Assembly: GCA_023389455.1 (NCBI GenBank)
Contig: JAEWEJ010000366.1
Coordinates: 1-20,380 of the forward strand
Direction of reading: 5' to 3'
From: Actinomycetes bacterium
GTDB taxonomy: Bacteria > Actinomycetota > Actinomycetes > Actinomycetales > Cellulomonadaceae
Length of the DNA stretch: 20,380 nt
In this document: in pieces, positions 7,317 through 14,879 of the stretch
How the letters are laid out: the number at the start of each line of letters is the position of its first letter
Position numbering within the stretch: position 1 is the stretch's first letter
Notes under the pieces: model-generated
Told to the model about the DNA's origin: nothing
Databases searched by the model: none
The model's input: only the letters and a program-made list of their open reading frames with translations
Program-made: the position numbers and the translations under genes

Positions 7317-8336
7317 TCAGCCGCTGGCGGTGGAGGCCCGCACGACGACCCGCGGGGCGATCGTCTCGACGCCCTGCTCCGGCGCCCCGGCGATCCGGGC
7401 GAACAGCCGGGTGGCCGCGCGCCGGCCCATCGTCTCGAAGTTCATGTCGACGCTGGTCAGGGCGGGGCGCGAGCCGGCGATCATCGGCTCCCAGTTGTCG
7501 AAGCCGACGACCGCCACGTCGTCCGGGACCCGGACGCCGCGCTCCCGCAGGGCGTCCAGCACGCCGCGGGCGATCATGTCGGAGCCGCACACGACGGCGT
7601 CGATCCCCGGGTCCGCGTCGAGGGCGGCGCTCACCCCGGCCCGCCCCCACGCCTCGCTCCACGAGCCGAAGCGCACGGGGCCGACCTGCTCGAGGCCTGC
7701 GGCGGCGAGCGCCTGCCCGACGCCGGTGGCGCGGTCCTGCGCGGCGGCGTACGTGGGGTCGCCCGACACGTGGGCGACGCGCCGGCGCCCGATCGTCAGC
7801 AGGTGCTCGGCGGCCAGGCGCCCGGCGGAGACGTTGTCCGGCACGACGGACGCGTCGTGCGGGTCGTCGGACGGCGCGTAGGCGTACACCACGGGCACCG
7901 GGACGTCAGGGCCGAGCGACGACCGGGGGTCCGTCCTCGACCCGACGACGATGAGCCCGTCGACGCGCCGCCCCAGCAGGGCGCGCAGGTGGTGCTGCTC
8001 GCGGATCGCGTCCTCGCGGGCGTCGCACAGGAAGACCGAGGTGCTGCCGGCCCCGAAGGCGTCCTCGGCCCCCATGAGGATCGGCAGGCTGAACCGCCCC
8101 TCGAGGTCGTGCGTCAGCAGGCCGACGGTGCCGGTGCGGCCGGCGGTGATGGCGCGTGCCAGCGAGTTGGGCGTGAACGCGAGACGGTCGGCGACCTCCT
8201 TCACGCGTCGTCGGGTGTCGGGGTGCACGTCGGCCTTGCCGTTGAGCGCCTTGGAGGCGGTGGCCACCGAGACGCCGGCGAGCTGCGCGACGTCGCGCAG
8301 CGTGACCGGACGCGCCCTCGCGTCGCTCGTCGCCAT
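7317..8336 (-). CDS. LacI family transcriptional regulator of the adjacent sugar operon
   Basis: A 339-residue LacI/GalR repressor. The N-terminal helix-turn-helix spans about residues 11-60 (VTLRDVAQLAGVSVATASKA, then LNGKADVHPDTRRRV), with the hinge helix around NSLARAI (57-63). A periplasmic-binding-protein-like effector domain fills the rest, ending in APRVVVRAS. The effector should be a sugar released from the imported oligosaccharide, probably arabinose-related (inferred from the GH127 neighbour). It is divergently transcribed from the transporter operon, the usual arrangement for a local repressor. Its likely operator is the palindrome at 8451-8468. A partial copy of that site's arm at 8394-8401 lies closer to this gene and may support autoregulation. 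The ATG at 8336 is the natural start, and the length is normal for the family. Confidence 0.93.
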   Translation of the reverse strand: MATSDARARPVTLRDVAQLAGVSVATASKALNGKADVHPDTRRRVKEVADRLAFTPNSLARAITAGRTGTVGLLTHDLEGRFSLPILMGAEDAFGAGSTSVFLCDAREDAIREQHHLRALLGRRVDGLIVVGSRTDPRSSLGPDVPVPVVYAYAPSDDPHDASVVPDNVSAGRLAAEHLLTIGRRRVAHVSGDPTYAAAQDRATGVGQALAAAGLEQVGPVRFGSWSEAWGRAGVSAALDADPGIDAVVCGSDMIARGVLDALRERGVRVPDDVAVVGFDNWEPMIAGSRPALTSVDMNFETMGRRAATRLFARIAGAPEQGVETIAPRVVVRASTASG

Positions 8337-8393
8337 GGTCGACCTTCCGTTCGGGGGCGGACCCCCGTCCGGGCCCCGCCACGGCCAATCATG

Positions 8394-8407
8394 CCCGAAA
8401 ACGTCAC
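8394..8407. promoter_or_regulatory. Possible secondary (half) operator of the LacI-type regulator
   Basis: CCCGAAAACGTCAC repeats the 8-base CCCGAAAA arm of the main operator at 8451. It carries the central CG step common in LacI-family sites, but its right half is degenerate. It lies 57 bp from the main site, towards the regulator gene. Confidence 0.3.
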
Positions 8408-8420
8408 CAGGTCCAGCAGG

Positions 8421-8450
8421 TTGACCACCCGGTTATCGCACTGCTAACGT
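8421..8450 (+). promoter_or_regulatory. Promoter of the sugar ABC transporter/GH127 operon
   Basis: TTGACC (8421-8426) and TAACGT (8445-8450) are separated by 18 bp, with an extended -10 TG at 8442-8443. The start of transcription would fall near 8457, inside the palindrome that follows, leaving a leader of about 150 nt before the first gene. Confidence 0.6.
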
Positions 8451-8468
8451 CCCGAAAAGGGTTTCGGG
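8451..8468. promoter_or_regulatory. LacI-family operator palindrome at the operon start site
   Basis: CCCGAAA and TTTCGGG are perfect 7-bp arms around AGGG. The site abuts the -10 element, so a bound repressor would block initiation. The divergent LacI regulator at 7317-8336 is the obvious ligand (inference). Confidence 0.6.
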
Positions 8469-8593
8469 GATTTTCGACCGACGGTGCTCGCACCGCACCC
8501 GCCGCAGCGACGCGACGACGGGTGACCTTGTCCAGACCCAGCGACGAGTCCCCGGCCGGATCCCCTGCCGGACCCGGGCCCGTCCCGAGACAC

Positions 8594-8598
8594 AGGAG
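8594..8598 (+). promoter_or_regulatory. Ribosome binding site deciding the binding-protein start
   Basis: AGGAG lies 8 nt before the ATG at 8607 and 5 nt before an in-frame TTG at 8604. The ATG is preferred because TTG starts are rare; the two proteins differ by a single residue. Confidence 0.6.
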
Positions 8599-8606
8599 CC
8601 CGGTTG

Positions 8607-9908
8607 ATGGACATCAACGGCAACGACGCACGGCCCACTCCTCGCCGCCGGAACCGGTTGGCCCTCATCTCGCTGGCGGCCACGGGCAGCCTGCTGCTCG
8701 CCGCGTGCGGTGGCGGCACCAGCGCCGACGGCGGCGGGGCCGACCCGTCCGCCCCCGCCGGCGGCGACCGGACCGTCACCGTCTGGCACTACTTCTCCGA
8801 CGACAACCAGGTCCGGCTCATGGACGAGTTCGCCGAGAAGTTCGAGGGCGAGCAGGACGGCGTCACCGTCGAGAACGTGTTCGTGCCCTACGACCAGCTC
8901 AACTCCAAGCTCATCGCGGCCGCGGGCGCGAAGACCGGCCCCGACGTCGTCGTCTTCAACGGCGCGGAGGCGGCCACCCTCGCCCTCGGCGGGGCGCTCG
9001 CACCCCTCGACGAGTACTGGGCCGACTTCGCCGACGCCGACCAGGTCTCCGAGTCCGTGGTCCACACGATCGACGGCACGACCTACGCGGTCCAGGGCTA
9101 CGTCAACCTCCTGGGCCTCTGGTACAACGCGGACCTCCTCGCCGAGATCGGCGTCGAGCCGCCGACCACGATGGACGAGCTCGAGACCGCGATGGCCGCC
9201 GCGAAGGAGGCCGGCTACGCGGGCATCACGCTGTCGGGCCTCCCCCAGTCGCAGGGCGAGTGGCAGGCGTACCCCTGGATCACGTCCGAGGGGTTCACCT
9301 ACGACGACCCGCAGGCCGACGCGCTCGCCGCCGGCCTGTCCCGGGTGCGCTCCTGGGTGGACAACGGCTGGCTCTCGCAGGAGGCGGTCACGTGGGACCA
9401 GACGGTCCCGTTCCAGCAGTTCGCCGCCGGCCGGACCGCGTTCGCGGCCAACGGGAACTGGCAGATGGGCACCGCGGCGTCCGACGCCGACTTCGAGTAC
9501 GGCGTCGTCCCGCTGCCGCTGTCCGGGACCGGCGGGGTCTACCTGGGCGGCGAGGGCCAGGGCATCGGCGCGTTCAGCGACGACCCCGAGCTGGCGTGGG
9601 AGTACCTGACGTCCACCTACCTCGACGCCGACGGCCAGCTCCTGCCGGCCGAGATCGTCGGCTCCCTGCCGTCGCGCGCCGACGCAGGGCAGGACGAGGC
9701 GGTCACGGGCAACACGCTGCTCGAGCCGTTCGCGCAGACGATCACGCGGTTCGGGGCCAACTACCCCGCCGCCGTCATCCCCCCGCAGGCCGTGGCCGAC
9801 GTCCAGCTGACCGTCGGACAGGCCTGGAGCGCCGCCATCGGCGGCCAGAAGTCGCCCCAGCAGGCCGCCGACGACGCGATCGCCGCGCTCGGCCCGCTGC
9901 TCGACTGA
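8607..9908 (+). CDS. Extracellular solute-binding lipoprotein of a sugar ABC importer
   Basis: A 433-residue family 1 (MalE-type) binding protein. It has an Arg-rich N-region, a hydrophobic segment, and a lipobox LLAAC with the lipidated cysteine at about residue 34, followed by a Gly/Ala/Ser/Pro-rich spacer. The mature domain opens with RTVTVWHYFSDDNQVRLMDEF, typical of oligosaccharide-binding proteins. WYNADLL and WQTYPW-like aromatic stretches (WQAYPWITSEGF) are plausible sugar-stacking surfaces. It delivers oligosaccharides to the two permeases encoded next. The cytoplasmic GH127 at the end of the operon points to beta-arabinofuranosyl oligosaccharides, although the ligand cannot be read from this protein. 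A small hairpin in the 54-bp gap after it may help set its level above that of the permeases. Confidence 0.93.
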   Translation: MDINGNDARPTPRRRNRLALISLAATGSLLLAACGGGTSADGGGADPSAPAGGDRTVTVWHYFSDDNQVRLMDEFAEKFEGEQDGVTVENVFVPYDQLNSKLIAAAGAKTGPDVVVFNGAEAATLALGGALAPLDEYWADFADADQVSESVVHTIDGTTYAVQGYVNLLGLWYNADLLAEIGVEPPTTMDELETAMAAAKEAGYAGITLSGLPQSQGEWQAYPWITSEGFTYDDPQADALAAGLSRVRSWVDNGWLSQEAVTWDQTVPFQQFAAGRTAFAANGNWQMGTAASDADFEYGVVPLPLSGTGGVYLGGEGQGIGAFSDDPELAWEYLTSTYLDADGQLLPAEIVGSLPSRADAGQDEAVTGNTLLEPFAQTITRFGANYPAAVIPPQAVADVQLTVGQAWSAAIGGQKSPQQAADDAIAALGPLLD

Positions 9909-9922
9909 GCCCACCCGCCCGC

Positions 9923-9942
9923 CGCGCCCGGTCGTCGGCGCG
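9923..9942 (+). other. Intercistronic stem-loop between binding protein and permease
   Basis: CGCGCC (9923-9928) pairs with GGCGCG (9937-9942) around an 8-nt loop in the 54-bp gap. Such hairpins after binding-protein genes often protect the upstream message and lower permease expression. This role is inferred. Confidence 0.4.
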
Positions 9943-9962
9943 ACATCGACACGGAGGTCCTC

Positions 9963-10904
9963 ATGACCACCTCGCTCGCACCGGCGGCCGGGCGGGCCGG
10001 CACCCGCCCGGCCCCCGGGCCGCGCAGACGCCGGCCCCGCCAGGCCCGCCTGCTGTTCCTGCTCCCCGCCGCGCTGTTCCTCGGCGTCCTGAGCATCTAC
10101 CCGCTCGTCACGCTGCTGCGCATGGCGTTCTCGAAGGTCACAGCCGCCACCCTCAACACCGACTGGGTGTTCACGGGCCTCGACAACTTCACCGCCGGCA
10201 TCCAGTCCGGGGACACGGGTGCCGCGCTCAGCCGCACGGCGGTGTTCGTCGCCGTCGTCACCGTGCTGGGCATGGGCCTCGGGCTCGGCGGCGCGATCGC
10301 GCTGCGCACCTCGGGCCGGTGGTCCGGCGCCCTGCTCGCACTCATGGTGTTCGTCTGGGCGCTGCCCCCCGTGGTCAACGGGTCGGTCTGGAAGTTCCTG
10401 CTCGCCGACACGGGCCTGGTCAACACGGTCCTGCTGGCGACGGGCCTGCGCGACACGCCCGTCCCGTTCCTCTACGACCAGCACTGGGCGCTCATGGCCG
10501 TCGCGTTCGTCAACTCGTTCGCGGTCATCCCGTTCAACGCGCTGGTGTACCGCGCCGCGCTGCTCACCATCGAGCCCGAGGTCTTCGAGGCGGCCGAGCT
10601 CGACGGCGCCGGCAAGGCGCAGCAGGTCCGCCACATCATGGTCCCGTCCGTGCGGGGCACCACGCTGGTGCTGCTGATCCTCACGGTCGTCTACGGGCTG
10701 CGCAGCTTCGACTTCATCTACGTCATGACGTACGGCGGGCCGGGCACGGCCACCAACACCCTGCCGTTCCTCGGGTACCTGCAGGCGTTCGTCCGCTACG
10801 ACTACGGGCTCGGCGCCGCCACGTCCGTCGTCGCGGTCGCCGGGGTCCTGGTGCTCGCCGTGCTGTACGCCCGCAGCATCCGCAACGAGGAGAAGCACGG
10901 ATGA
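9963..10904 (+). CDS. Sugar ABC transporter permease, MalF-like
   Basis: A 313-residue inner-membrane permease of the carbohydrate uptake type 1 class. A basic, Pro-rich N-terminus is followed by about six membrane segments, the first being LLFLLPAALFLGVLSIYPLVT. The cytoplasmic EAA loop, which docks the ATPase, begins at Glu209: EAAELDGAGKAQQVRHIMVP. After it comes the characteristic FDFIYVMTYGGPGTATNTLP stretch. The ATG has a strong GGAGG about 6 nt upstream. Its stop overlaps the start of the MalG-like gene (ATGA), giving translational coupling and the expected one-to-one heterodimer. Confidence 0.93.
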   Translation: MTTSLAPAAGRAGTRPAPGPRRRRPRQARLLFLLPAALFLGVLSIYPLVTLLRMAFSKVTAATLNTDWVFTGLDNFTAGIQSGDTGAALSRTAVFVAVVTVLGMGLGLGGAIALRTSGRWSGALLALMVFVWALPPVVNGSVWKFLLADTGLVNTVLLATGLRDTPVPFLYDQHWALMAVAFVNSFAVIPFNALVYRAALLTIEPEVFEAAELDGAGKAQQVRHIMVPSVRGTTLVLLILTVVYGLRSFDFIYVMTYGGPGTATNTLPFLGYLQAFVRYDYGLGAATSVVAVAGVLVLAVLYARSIRNEEKHG

Positions 10905-11719
10905 ACGAGGTCAAGGCCGGACCGGTCGCGGTGGCGACCAAGCTCCTGCTCACCCTGATGTACGGCGTGCCGATCGTGTGGATCCTCATCACGTCGGTCA
11001 AGAGCTCCGCCGCGGTGTTCGACCGGGCGTCCACCTTCGTGTTCACGCCCACGCTCGACGCCTACTCGGCCGCGATCACCCCGACGCTGTGGACGGCCAT
11101 GGGCCAGTCCGCGACCATCGCCGTCGGCGCGACCGCGCTCGTGCTCGTCATCGCCGTCCCGGCCGCGTACGGGCTGGCCCGTACCACCGGGTGGCTGCCG
11201 ACGCTGGGCCTCGGCCTGCTGATCGTGCTGCAGATGATGCCCCAGACCGCCAACGTGATCCCGCTGTTCCAGATCTTCAGCGACTGGCGCCTGCTCGACA
11301 CCACCGCGTCGGTGATCCTCGCGGACGCCGCGCTGCTGACGCCGTTCGCGACGCTGCTGCTGCGGCCGTTCTTCCGCGCGGTGCCGCCGCAGCTCGAGGA
11401 GGCGTCGTCGATCGACGGTGCCGGGATCCTGCGGACCTTCTGGACCGTGGTGCTGCCGGTGGCCCGCAACGGGCTGTTCACCGTCGGGACCCTGATCTTC
11501 CTCCTGGCCTGGGGCGAGTTCCTCTACGCCGTGAACTTCTACCTCACGCCCGGGCGCTACCCGCTCAGCGCGCTGCTGGCGCAGCAGGTCTCCGCGTTCG
11601 GCATCGACTGGCCGGGGCTGATGGCCCTCGCCGTCCTGACCTCGCTGCCGATCCTCGTCGTCTTCAGCCTCACCTACCGCCAGCTCAAGGACGGGCTCAC
11701 CGTCGGCGCGGTGAAGTAG
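10901..11719 (+). CDS. Carbohydrate ABC transporter permease, MalG-like
   Basis: A 272-residue permease, partner of the MalF-like protein. It opens with a membrane helix (LLTLMYGVPIVWILITSVKS) and contains the MalG-type segments MMPQTANVIPLFQIFSDWRLLDT. The EAA-like loop starts at Glu166 (EEASSIDGAGILRTFWTVVL). It ends in RQLKDGLTVGAVK, the conserved C-terminus of sugar permeases (typically ...GLTAGAVKG). The ATG overlaps the preceding stop (ATGA). An open frame exists far upstream, but it is antisense or out of frame with the real genes. No ATPase gene follows; many actinobacterial sugar importers rely on a shared MsiK ATPase encoded elsewhere. Confidence 0.93.
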   Translation: MNEVKAGPVAVATKLLLTLMYGVPIVWILITSVKSSAAVFDRASTFVFTPTLDAYSAAITPTLWTAMGQSATIAVGATALVLVIAVPAAYGLARTTGWLPTLGLGLLIVLQMMPQTANVIPLFQIFSDWRLLDTTASVILADAALLTPFATLLLRPFFRAVPPQLEEASSIDGAGILRTFWTVVLPVARNGLFTVGTLIFLLAWGEFLYAVNFYLTPGRYPLSALLAQQVSAFGIDWPGLMALAVLTSLPILVVFSLTYRQLKDGLTVGAVK

Positions 11720-11736
11720 CCCCTCCTGCCACCCCC

Positions 11737-11753
11737 GTCCGGCGTCGCCGGAC
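11737..11753 (+). other. Intercistronic hairpin before the GH127 gene
   Basis: GTCCGGC (11737-11743) and GCCGGAC (11747-11753) form a 7-bp stem with a 3-nt loop in the 55-bp gap between permease and GH127. It is too short to be a strong terminator; partial attenuation or an RNA-processing boundary is possible. Confidence 0.35.
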
Positions 11754-11774
11754 CGAGCACCACCGGAGCACGCC

Positions 11775-13703
11775 ATGACCTCGCCCGACACCCTTCGCAC
11801 CGACCCCCTGAGCCGCACCCCCGGCCACGGCCGCCCCGTGGTCCCCTCCCGCTCCCCCTGGCGCCCCCTGGGCCTCGACGAGGTGAGGCTCACCGGAGGG
11901 TTCTGGGGGGACCTGCAGGACCTCAACGCGTCGACGATGATCGCGCACGTCGAGGGCTGGCTGGAGCGGCTGGGCTGGACGGGCAACTTCGACGCCGCGG
12001 TCGAGGGACGGCTCCCGCTCGACCGCAGGGGCCGGGAGTTCTCGGACTCGGAGACGTACAAGCTGCTCGAGGCCATGGCGTGGGAGGTCGGGCGGACCGG
12101 CGACGCCGACCTCGACCGGCGGCTGCGGGCGCTGGCCGCCCGGGTCGCCGCGGCGCAGGAGCCCGACGGGTACATCGGCACGATGTTCGGCCGCCCCGGG
12201 CAGCGCCCGCGGTGGTCCGACCTGGAGTGGGGGCACGAGCTGTACTGCATCGGCCACCTGGTCCAGGCCGGTGTCGCGCGGGCCCGGACCCACGGCGACG
12301 ACGAGATCGTCCGCGTCGCGGTCCGGGCGGCCGACCACGTGTGCGACGTGTTCGGACCCGACGGGCCGCTCCCGGGCGTCTGCGGCCACCCGGAGATCGA
12401 GGTCGCGCTGGTCGAGCTCTACCGGGTGACCGGCGAGCGACGGTACCTCGACCAGGCCCGCCTGTTCGTCGAGCGACGCGGGCACGGCACGCTCGGCGAG
12501 ATCGACTTCGGCCCCGCGTACTTCCAGGACGACGTGCCGGTGCGCGACGCCACGGTGCTGGCCGGGCACGCGGTGCGCGCCCTGTACCTCGCGGCGGCGG
12601 CCGTGGACCTCGCGGTCGAGGACGACGACGCCGGCCTCCTCGCGGCCGTGGCCGGCCAGGTCCGCACCACCCTCGCCCGTCGCACGTACCTGACGGGCGG
12701 CATGGGCGCGCACCACGAGGGCGAGTCGTTCGGCGCCGACTTCGAGCTGCCGTCCGACCGGTCCTACTCCGAGACCTGCGCGGGCATCGGCTCGGTCATG
12801 GTGAACCACCGGCTGCTGCTGCAGACGCAGGACGCCCTGCACGCCGACGCCGTCGAGCGCGCCCTGTACAACGTGGTGGCCGCGTCCCCCGCGCAGGACG
12901 GGCGGGCGTTCTACTACACCAACACGCTGCACCAGCGGACGCCGGGGCGCGAGGTCCCGGCCGACGAGGTGAGCCCGCGGGCGGCGTCGAGCCTGCGAGC
13001 GCCGTTCTTCGCGGTGTCCTGCTGCCCGACCAACGTCACCCGCACCGTCGCGTCGCTCGCCGCGTACGTCGCCAGCGTCGACGACGACGGCGTGCAGCTG
13101 CACCAGTACGCGCCCGGGAGCGTCCGCGCCGACCTGGGCGACGGCCGCACCGTCGAGCTCGAGGTGACGACCGCGTACCCGCACGACGGACGCGTCGTGG
13201 TGCGCGCCCTGAGCGCGCCGCAGGACGGCTGGATCCTGACCCTGCGGGTGCCGTCGTGGGGCGCCGGGGCGCAGGTGACCACGGCCGACGGCGCCTCGCG
13301 GCCGGCCGACCCGGGCTACGTCGCCGTGCCCGGCCCCGCCGTCGGCGCGCAGGTCGTGCTCGACCTGCCCGTCACGGCCCGGTGGACGTGGGCCGACCCG
13401 CGCGTCGACGCCGTGCGCGGCCAGGTCGCCGTCGAGCGGGGCCCGCTGGTGCTCGCGCTCGAGTCCGTCGACCTCGGTGCGGACGTCGCCGAGGCCGTCG
13501 TGTCCACCGACGCGCCACCGGTCGAACGCGACGGGCGGGTCCTGGTGCCGGTGGCCCGCCGGGCGCCGGAGGACGGCCCGTGGCCGTTCGGACCCGAGCG
13601 TCCCGCCGCACCCGGGGCGACCGACCTGGTCCCGCTCGTGCCGTACCACGCGTGGGCCAACCGCGGCCCGTCGACCATGCGGGTGTGGCTGCCCGTGGAG
13701 TGA
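11775..13703 (+). CDS. Glycoside hydrolase family 127, beta-L-arabinofuranosidase
   Basis: A 642-residue retaining enzyme with no signal peptide, so cytoplasmic. The GH127 active site is complete when compared with Bifidobacterium HypBA1. The zinc ligands are Glu333 and Cys335 (in SETCAGIG) with Cys416 and Cys417 (in SCCPTN), where Cys416 is the nucleophile. Glu317 in EGESFG sits 16 residues before Glu333, exactly as the acid/base Glu322 does before Glu338 in HypBA1. An (alpha/alpha)6 barrel occupies roughly the first 430 residues, with beta-sandwich domains after. The family removes beta-L-arabinofuranose from short oligosaccharides or glycopeptides. It is the last gene of the importer operon, 55 bp behind the MalG-like gene, with a GGAG before the ATG. 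A strong hairpin follows at 13719-13753. Confidence 0.92.
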   Translation: MTSPDTLRTDPLSRTPGHGRPVVPSRSPWRPLGLDEVRLTGGFWGDLQDLNASTMIAHVEGWLERLGWTGNFDAAVEGRLPLDRRGREFSDSETYKLLEAMAWEVGRTGDADLDRRLRALAARVAAAQEPDGYIGTMFGRPGQRPRWSDLEWGHELYCIGHLVQAGVARARTHGDDEIVRVAVRAADHVCDVFGPDGPLPGVCGHPEIEVALVELYRVTGERRYLDQARLFVERRGHGTLGEIDFGPAYFQDDVPVRDATVLAGHAVRALYLAAAAVDLAVEDDDAGLLAAVAGQVRTTLARRTYLTGGMGAHHEGESFGADFELPSDRSYSETCAGIGSVMVNHRLLLQTQDALHADAVERALYNVVAASPAQDGRAFYYTNTLHQRTPGREVPADEVSPRAASSLRAPFFAVSCCPTNVTRTVASLAAYVASVDDDGVQLHQYAPGSVRADLGDGRTVELEVTTAYPHDGRVVVRALSAPQDGWILTLRVPSWGAGAQVTTADGASRPADPGYVAVPGPAVGAQVVLDLPVTARWTWADPRVDAVRGQVAVERGPLVLALESVDLGADVAEAVVSTDAPPVERDGRVLVPVARRAPEDGPWPFGPERPAAPGATDLVPLVPYHAWANRGPSTMRVWLPVE

Positions 13704-13718
13704 CCGCACGACACGGCA

Positions 13719-13753
13719 CCACGGCCGGGCGCCCCACGGGTGCCCGGCCGTGG
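13719..13753 (+). terminator. Terminator hairpin of the sugar operon
   Basis: A 16-bp stem (13719-13734 with 13738-13753, arm CCACGGCCGGGCGCCC, one G-U pair) and a CAC loop begin 16 bp after the GH127 stop. No U-tract follows. A second, weaker hairpin (CGGGCGTC 13777-13784, GACGCCCG 13797-13804) lies downstream and is followed by an A/T-richer patch. Confidence 0.75.
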
Positions 13754-13825
13754 CACGCCTGGGCGGCGCACACCGCCGGGCGTCGCCCTCGCCCTGGACG
13801 CCCGCCCGATAACGGACCAAACGGA

Positions 13826-13855
13826 TTGTCAGGGGGTCGTCGCATCACCTAGGGT
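13826..13855 (+). promoter_or_regulatory. Promoter of the SDR gene
   Basis: TTGTCA (13826-13831) and TAGGGT (13850-13855) are 18 bp apart in a locally A/T-richer patch. The expected start of transcription, about 13862, coincides with the first base of the CebR-type palindrome. Confidence 0.55.
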
Positions 13856-13861
13856 CACGAC

Positions 13862-13879
13862 CGCGGGAGCGCTCCCGCG
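13862..13879. promoter_or_regulatory. CebR/CelR-type LacI-family operator
   Basis: CGCGGGAGCGCTCCCGCG is a perfect 18-bp palindrome. Its core GGGAGCGCTCCC equals the core of the site recognised by CebR of Streptomyces and CelR of Thermobifida and Cellulomonas (TGGGAGCGCTCCCA). The outer T/A pair is replaced by C/G. It sits at the predicted start site of the SDR promoter, the position for repression. The arms differ from those of the palindrome at 8451, so a different regulator is expected. Confidence 0.7.
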
Positions 13880-13940
13880 CACGCGTGCTGCCGATGTCGC
13901 CGGCTCGCCGCCACGTCGCAGGCACCAGGGGGAACCACCG

Positions 13941-14738
13941 ATGGACCGCACCGCGCCCGCGCCCACGCGCGCCCACCTTCCCGGGGAAGCGGAGGGCCGA
14001 CGGGTCGCCCTCGTCACCGGGGCCACCTCCGGGATCGGTGCCGCGACGGCGCTCGAGCTCGCCTGGCGGGGGCTGCGCGTGGTCGTGCTCGGCCGCGACA
14101 CGGCGCGCGGCGCCGGCGTGGTCGAGCGCATCCACGCGTCGGGCGGCGAGGCCGCGCTCGTCACCACGGACCTCTGCGACGACGACGACCTCGAGCGCGC
14201 GATCGACGAGGCCACCGCCGTGTGGGGCCGCCTCGACCACGCGTTCAACAACGCGGGGGTCGCCGGACCCGGCACCGTCGCCGACGCCACGACCGAGGAC
14301 TTCGACCGCGCCTTCGCGGTCAACACCCGGGCGCTGTGGCTGTGCATGCGCGCGGAGGTCCGCCACATGACCCGCACGGGCGGCGGGTCGATCGTCAACA
14401 ACCTCTCGGTGCACTCGGTGCGGGCCGTGTTCAGCGGCGTCGCCCCGTACGCGGCGTCCAAGGCGGCCGCCCTGGCCCTGACGCGGTGCGCGGCCGTCGA
14501 GCTCGCCGGTCAGGGCATCCGCGTCAACGGCGTCGCCCCCGGTCCCATCGACACCCGGCTGTTCGCCGGGTCCGGGCTGCCCCCCGGCGGGGTCGACGCG
14601 TGGGAGCCGCTGCTGCCGATGGGCCGCGCGGGCACCACCGGCGAGGTCGCGGACGCGGTCGCCTGGCTGTTCTCCGACGAGGCGCGGTACGTCACGGGGA
14701 ACGTCGTGGCGGTCGACGGCGGCTTCCTCGCCTGCTGA
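13941..14738 (+). CDS. SDR family NAD(P)-dependent oxidoreductase
   Basis: A 265-residue classical short-chain dehydrogenase. The dinucleotide motif TGATSGIG is at 26-33, NNAG at 103-106, and the catalytic residues are Ser156, Tyr170 and Lys174 (YAASK). PG follows at 201-202 and the C-terminal substrate loop ends in VVAVDGGF. The substrate is unknown. Given its neighbours and its sugar-type operator, a sugar or polyol dehydrogenase is reasonable, but many SDRs of this type are generic. The ATG at 13941 was chosen because a G-rich AGGGGGAA ribosome site precedes it. The frame is open back to 13740, but that stretch overlaps the terminator and promoter. The gene stands alone between a terminator and the DoxX-like gene. 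Confidence 0.9.
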   Translation: MDRTAPAPTRAHLPGEAEGRRVALVTGATSGIGAATALELAWRGLRVVVLGRDTARGAGVVERIHASGGEAALVTTDLCDDDDLERAIDEATAVWGRLDHAFNNAGVAGPGTVADATTEDFDRAFAVNTRALWLCMRAEVRHMTRTGGGSIVNNLSVHSVRAVFSGVAPYAASKAAALALTRCAAVELAGQGIRVNGVAPGPIDTRLFAGSGLPPGGVDAWEPLLPMGRAGTTGEVADAVAWLFSDEARYVTGNVVAVDGGFLAC

Positions 14739-14879
14739 CGCCCGACGGGTGACACCGGCCGCTCGTCACGCGCCGCTGCCCACCACGCTCCCCCACCGCC
14801 TCGCGCGCAGGTCGACTGACCGCGCGCCCCGGGACGCAACGCCCTAGCCTCGGAGGTCCGACCGGCCGAGGAGGCCCCT

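Noticed and set aside
8433..10898. 821-codon open frame antisense to the binding protein and MalF-like genes
   Set aside because: Its translation is Arg/Gly/Asp/Val-rich and repetitive, typical of the antisense frame of GC-rich genes. The sense strand carries two clear conserved genes with ribosome sites.
11697..13820. 707-codon minus-strand frame opposite GH127
   Set aside because: A shadow of the GH127 coding sequence. It runs across the terminator hairpin and has no recognisable motif.
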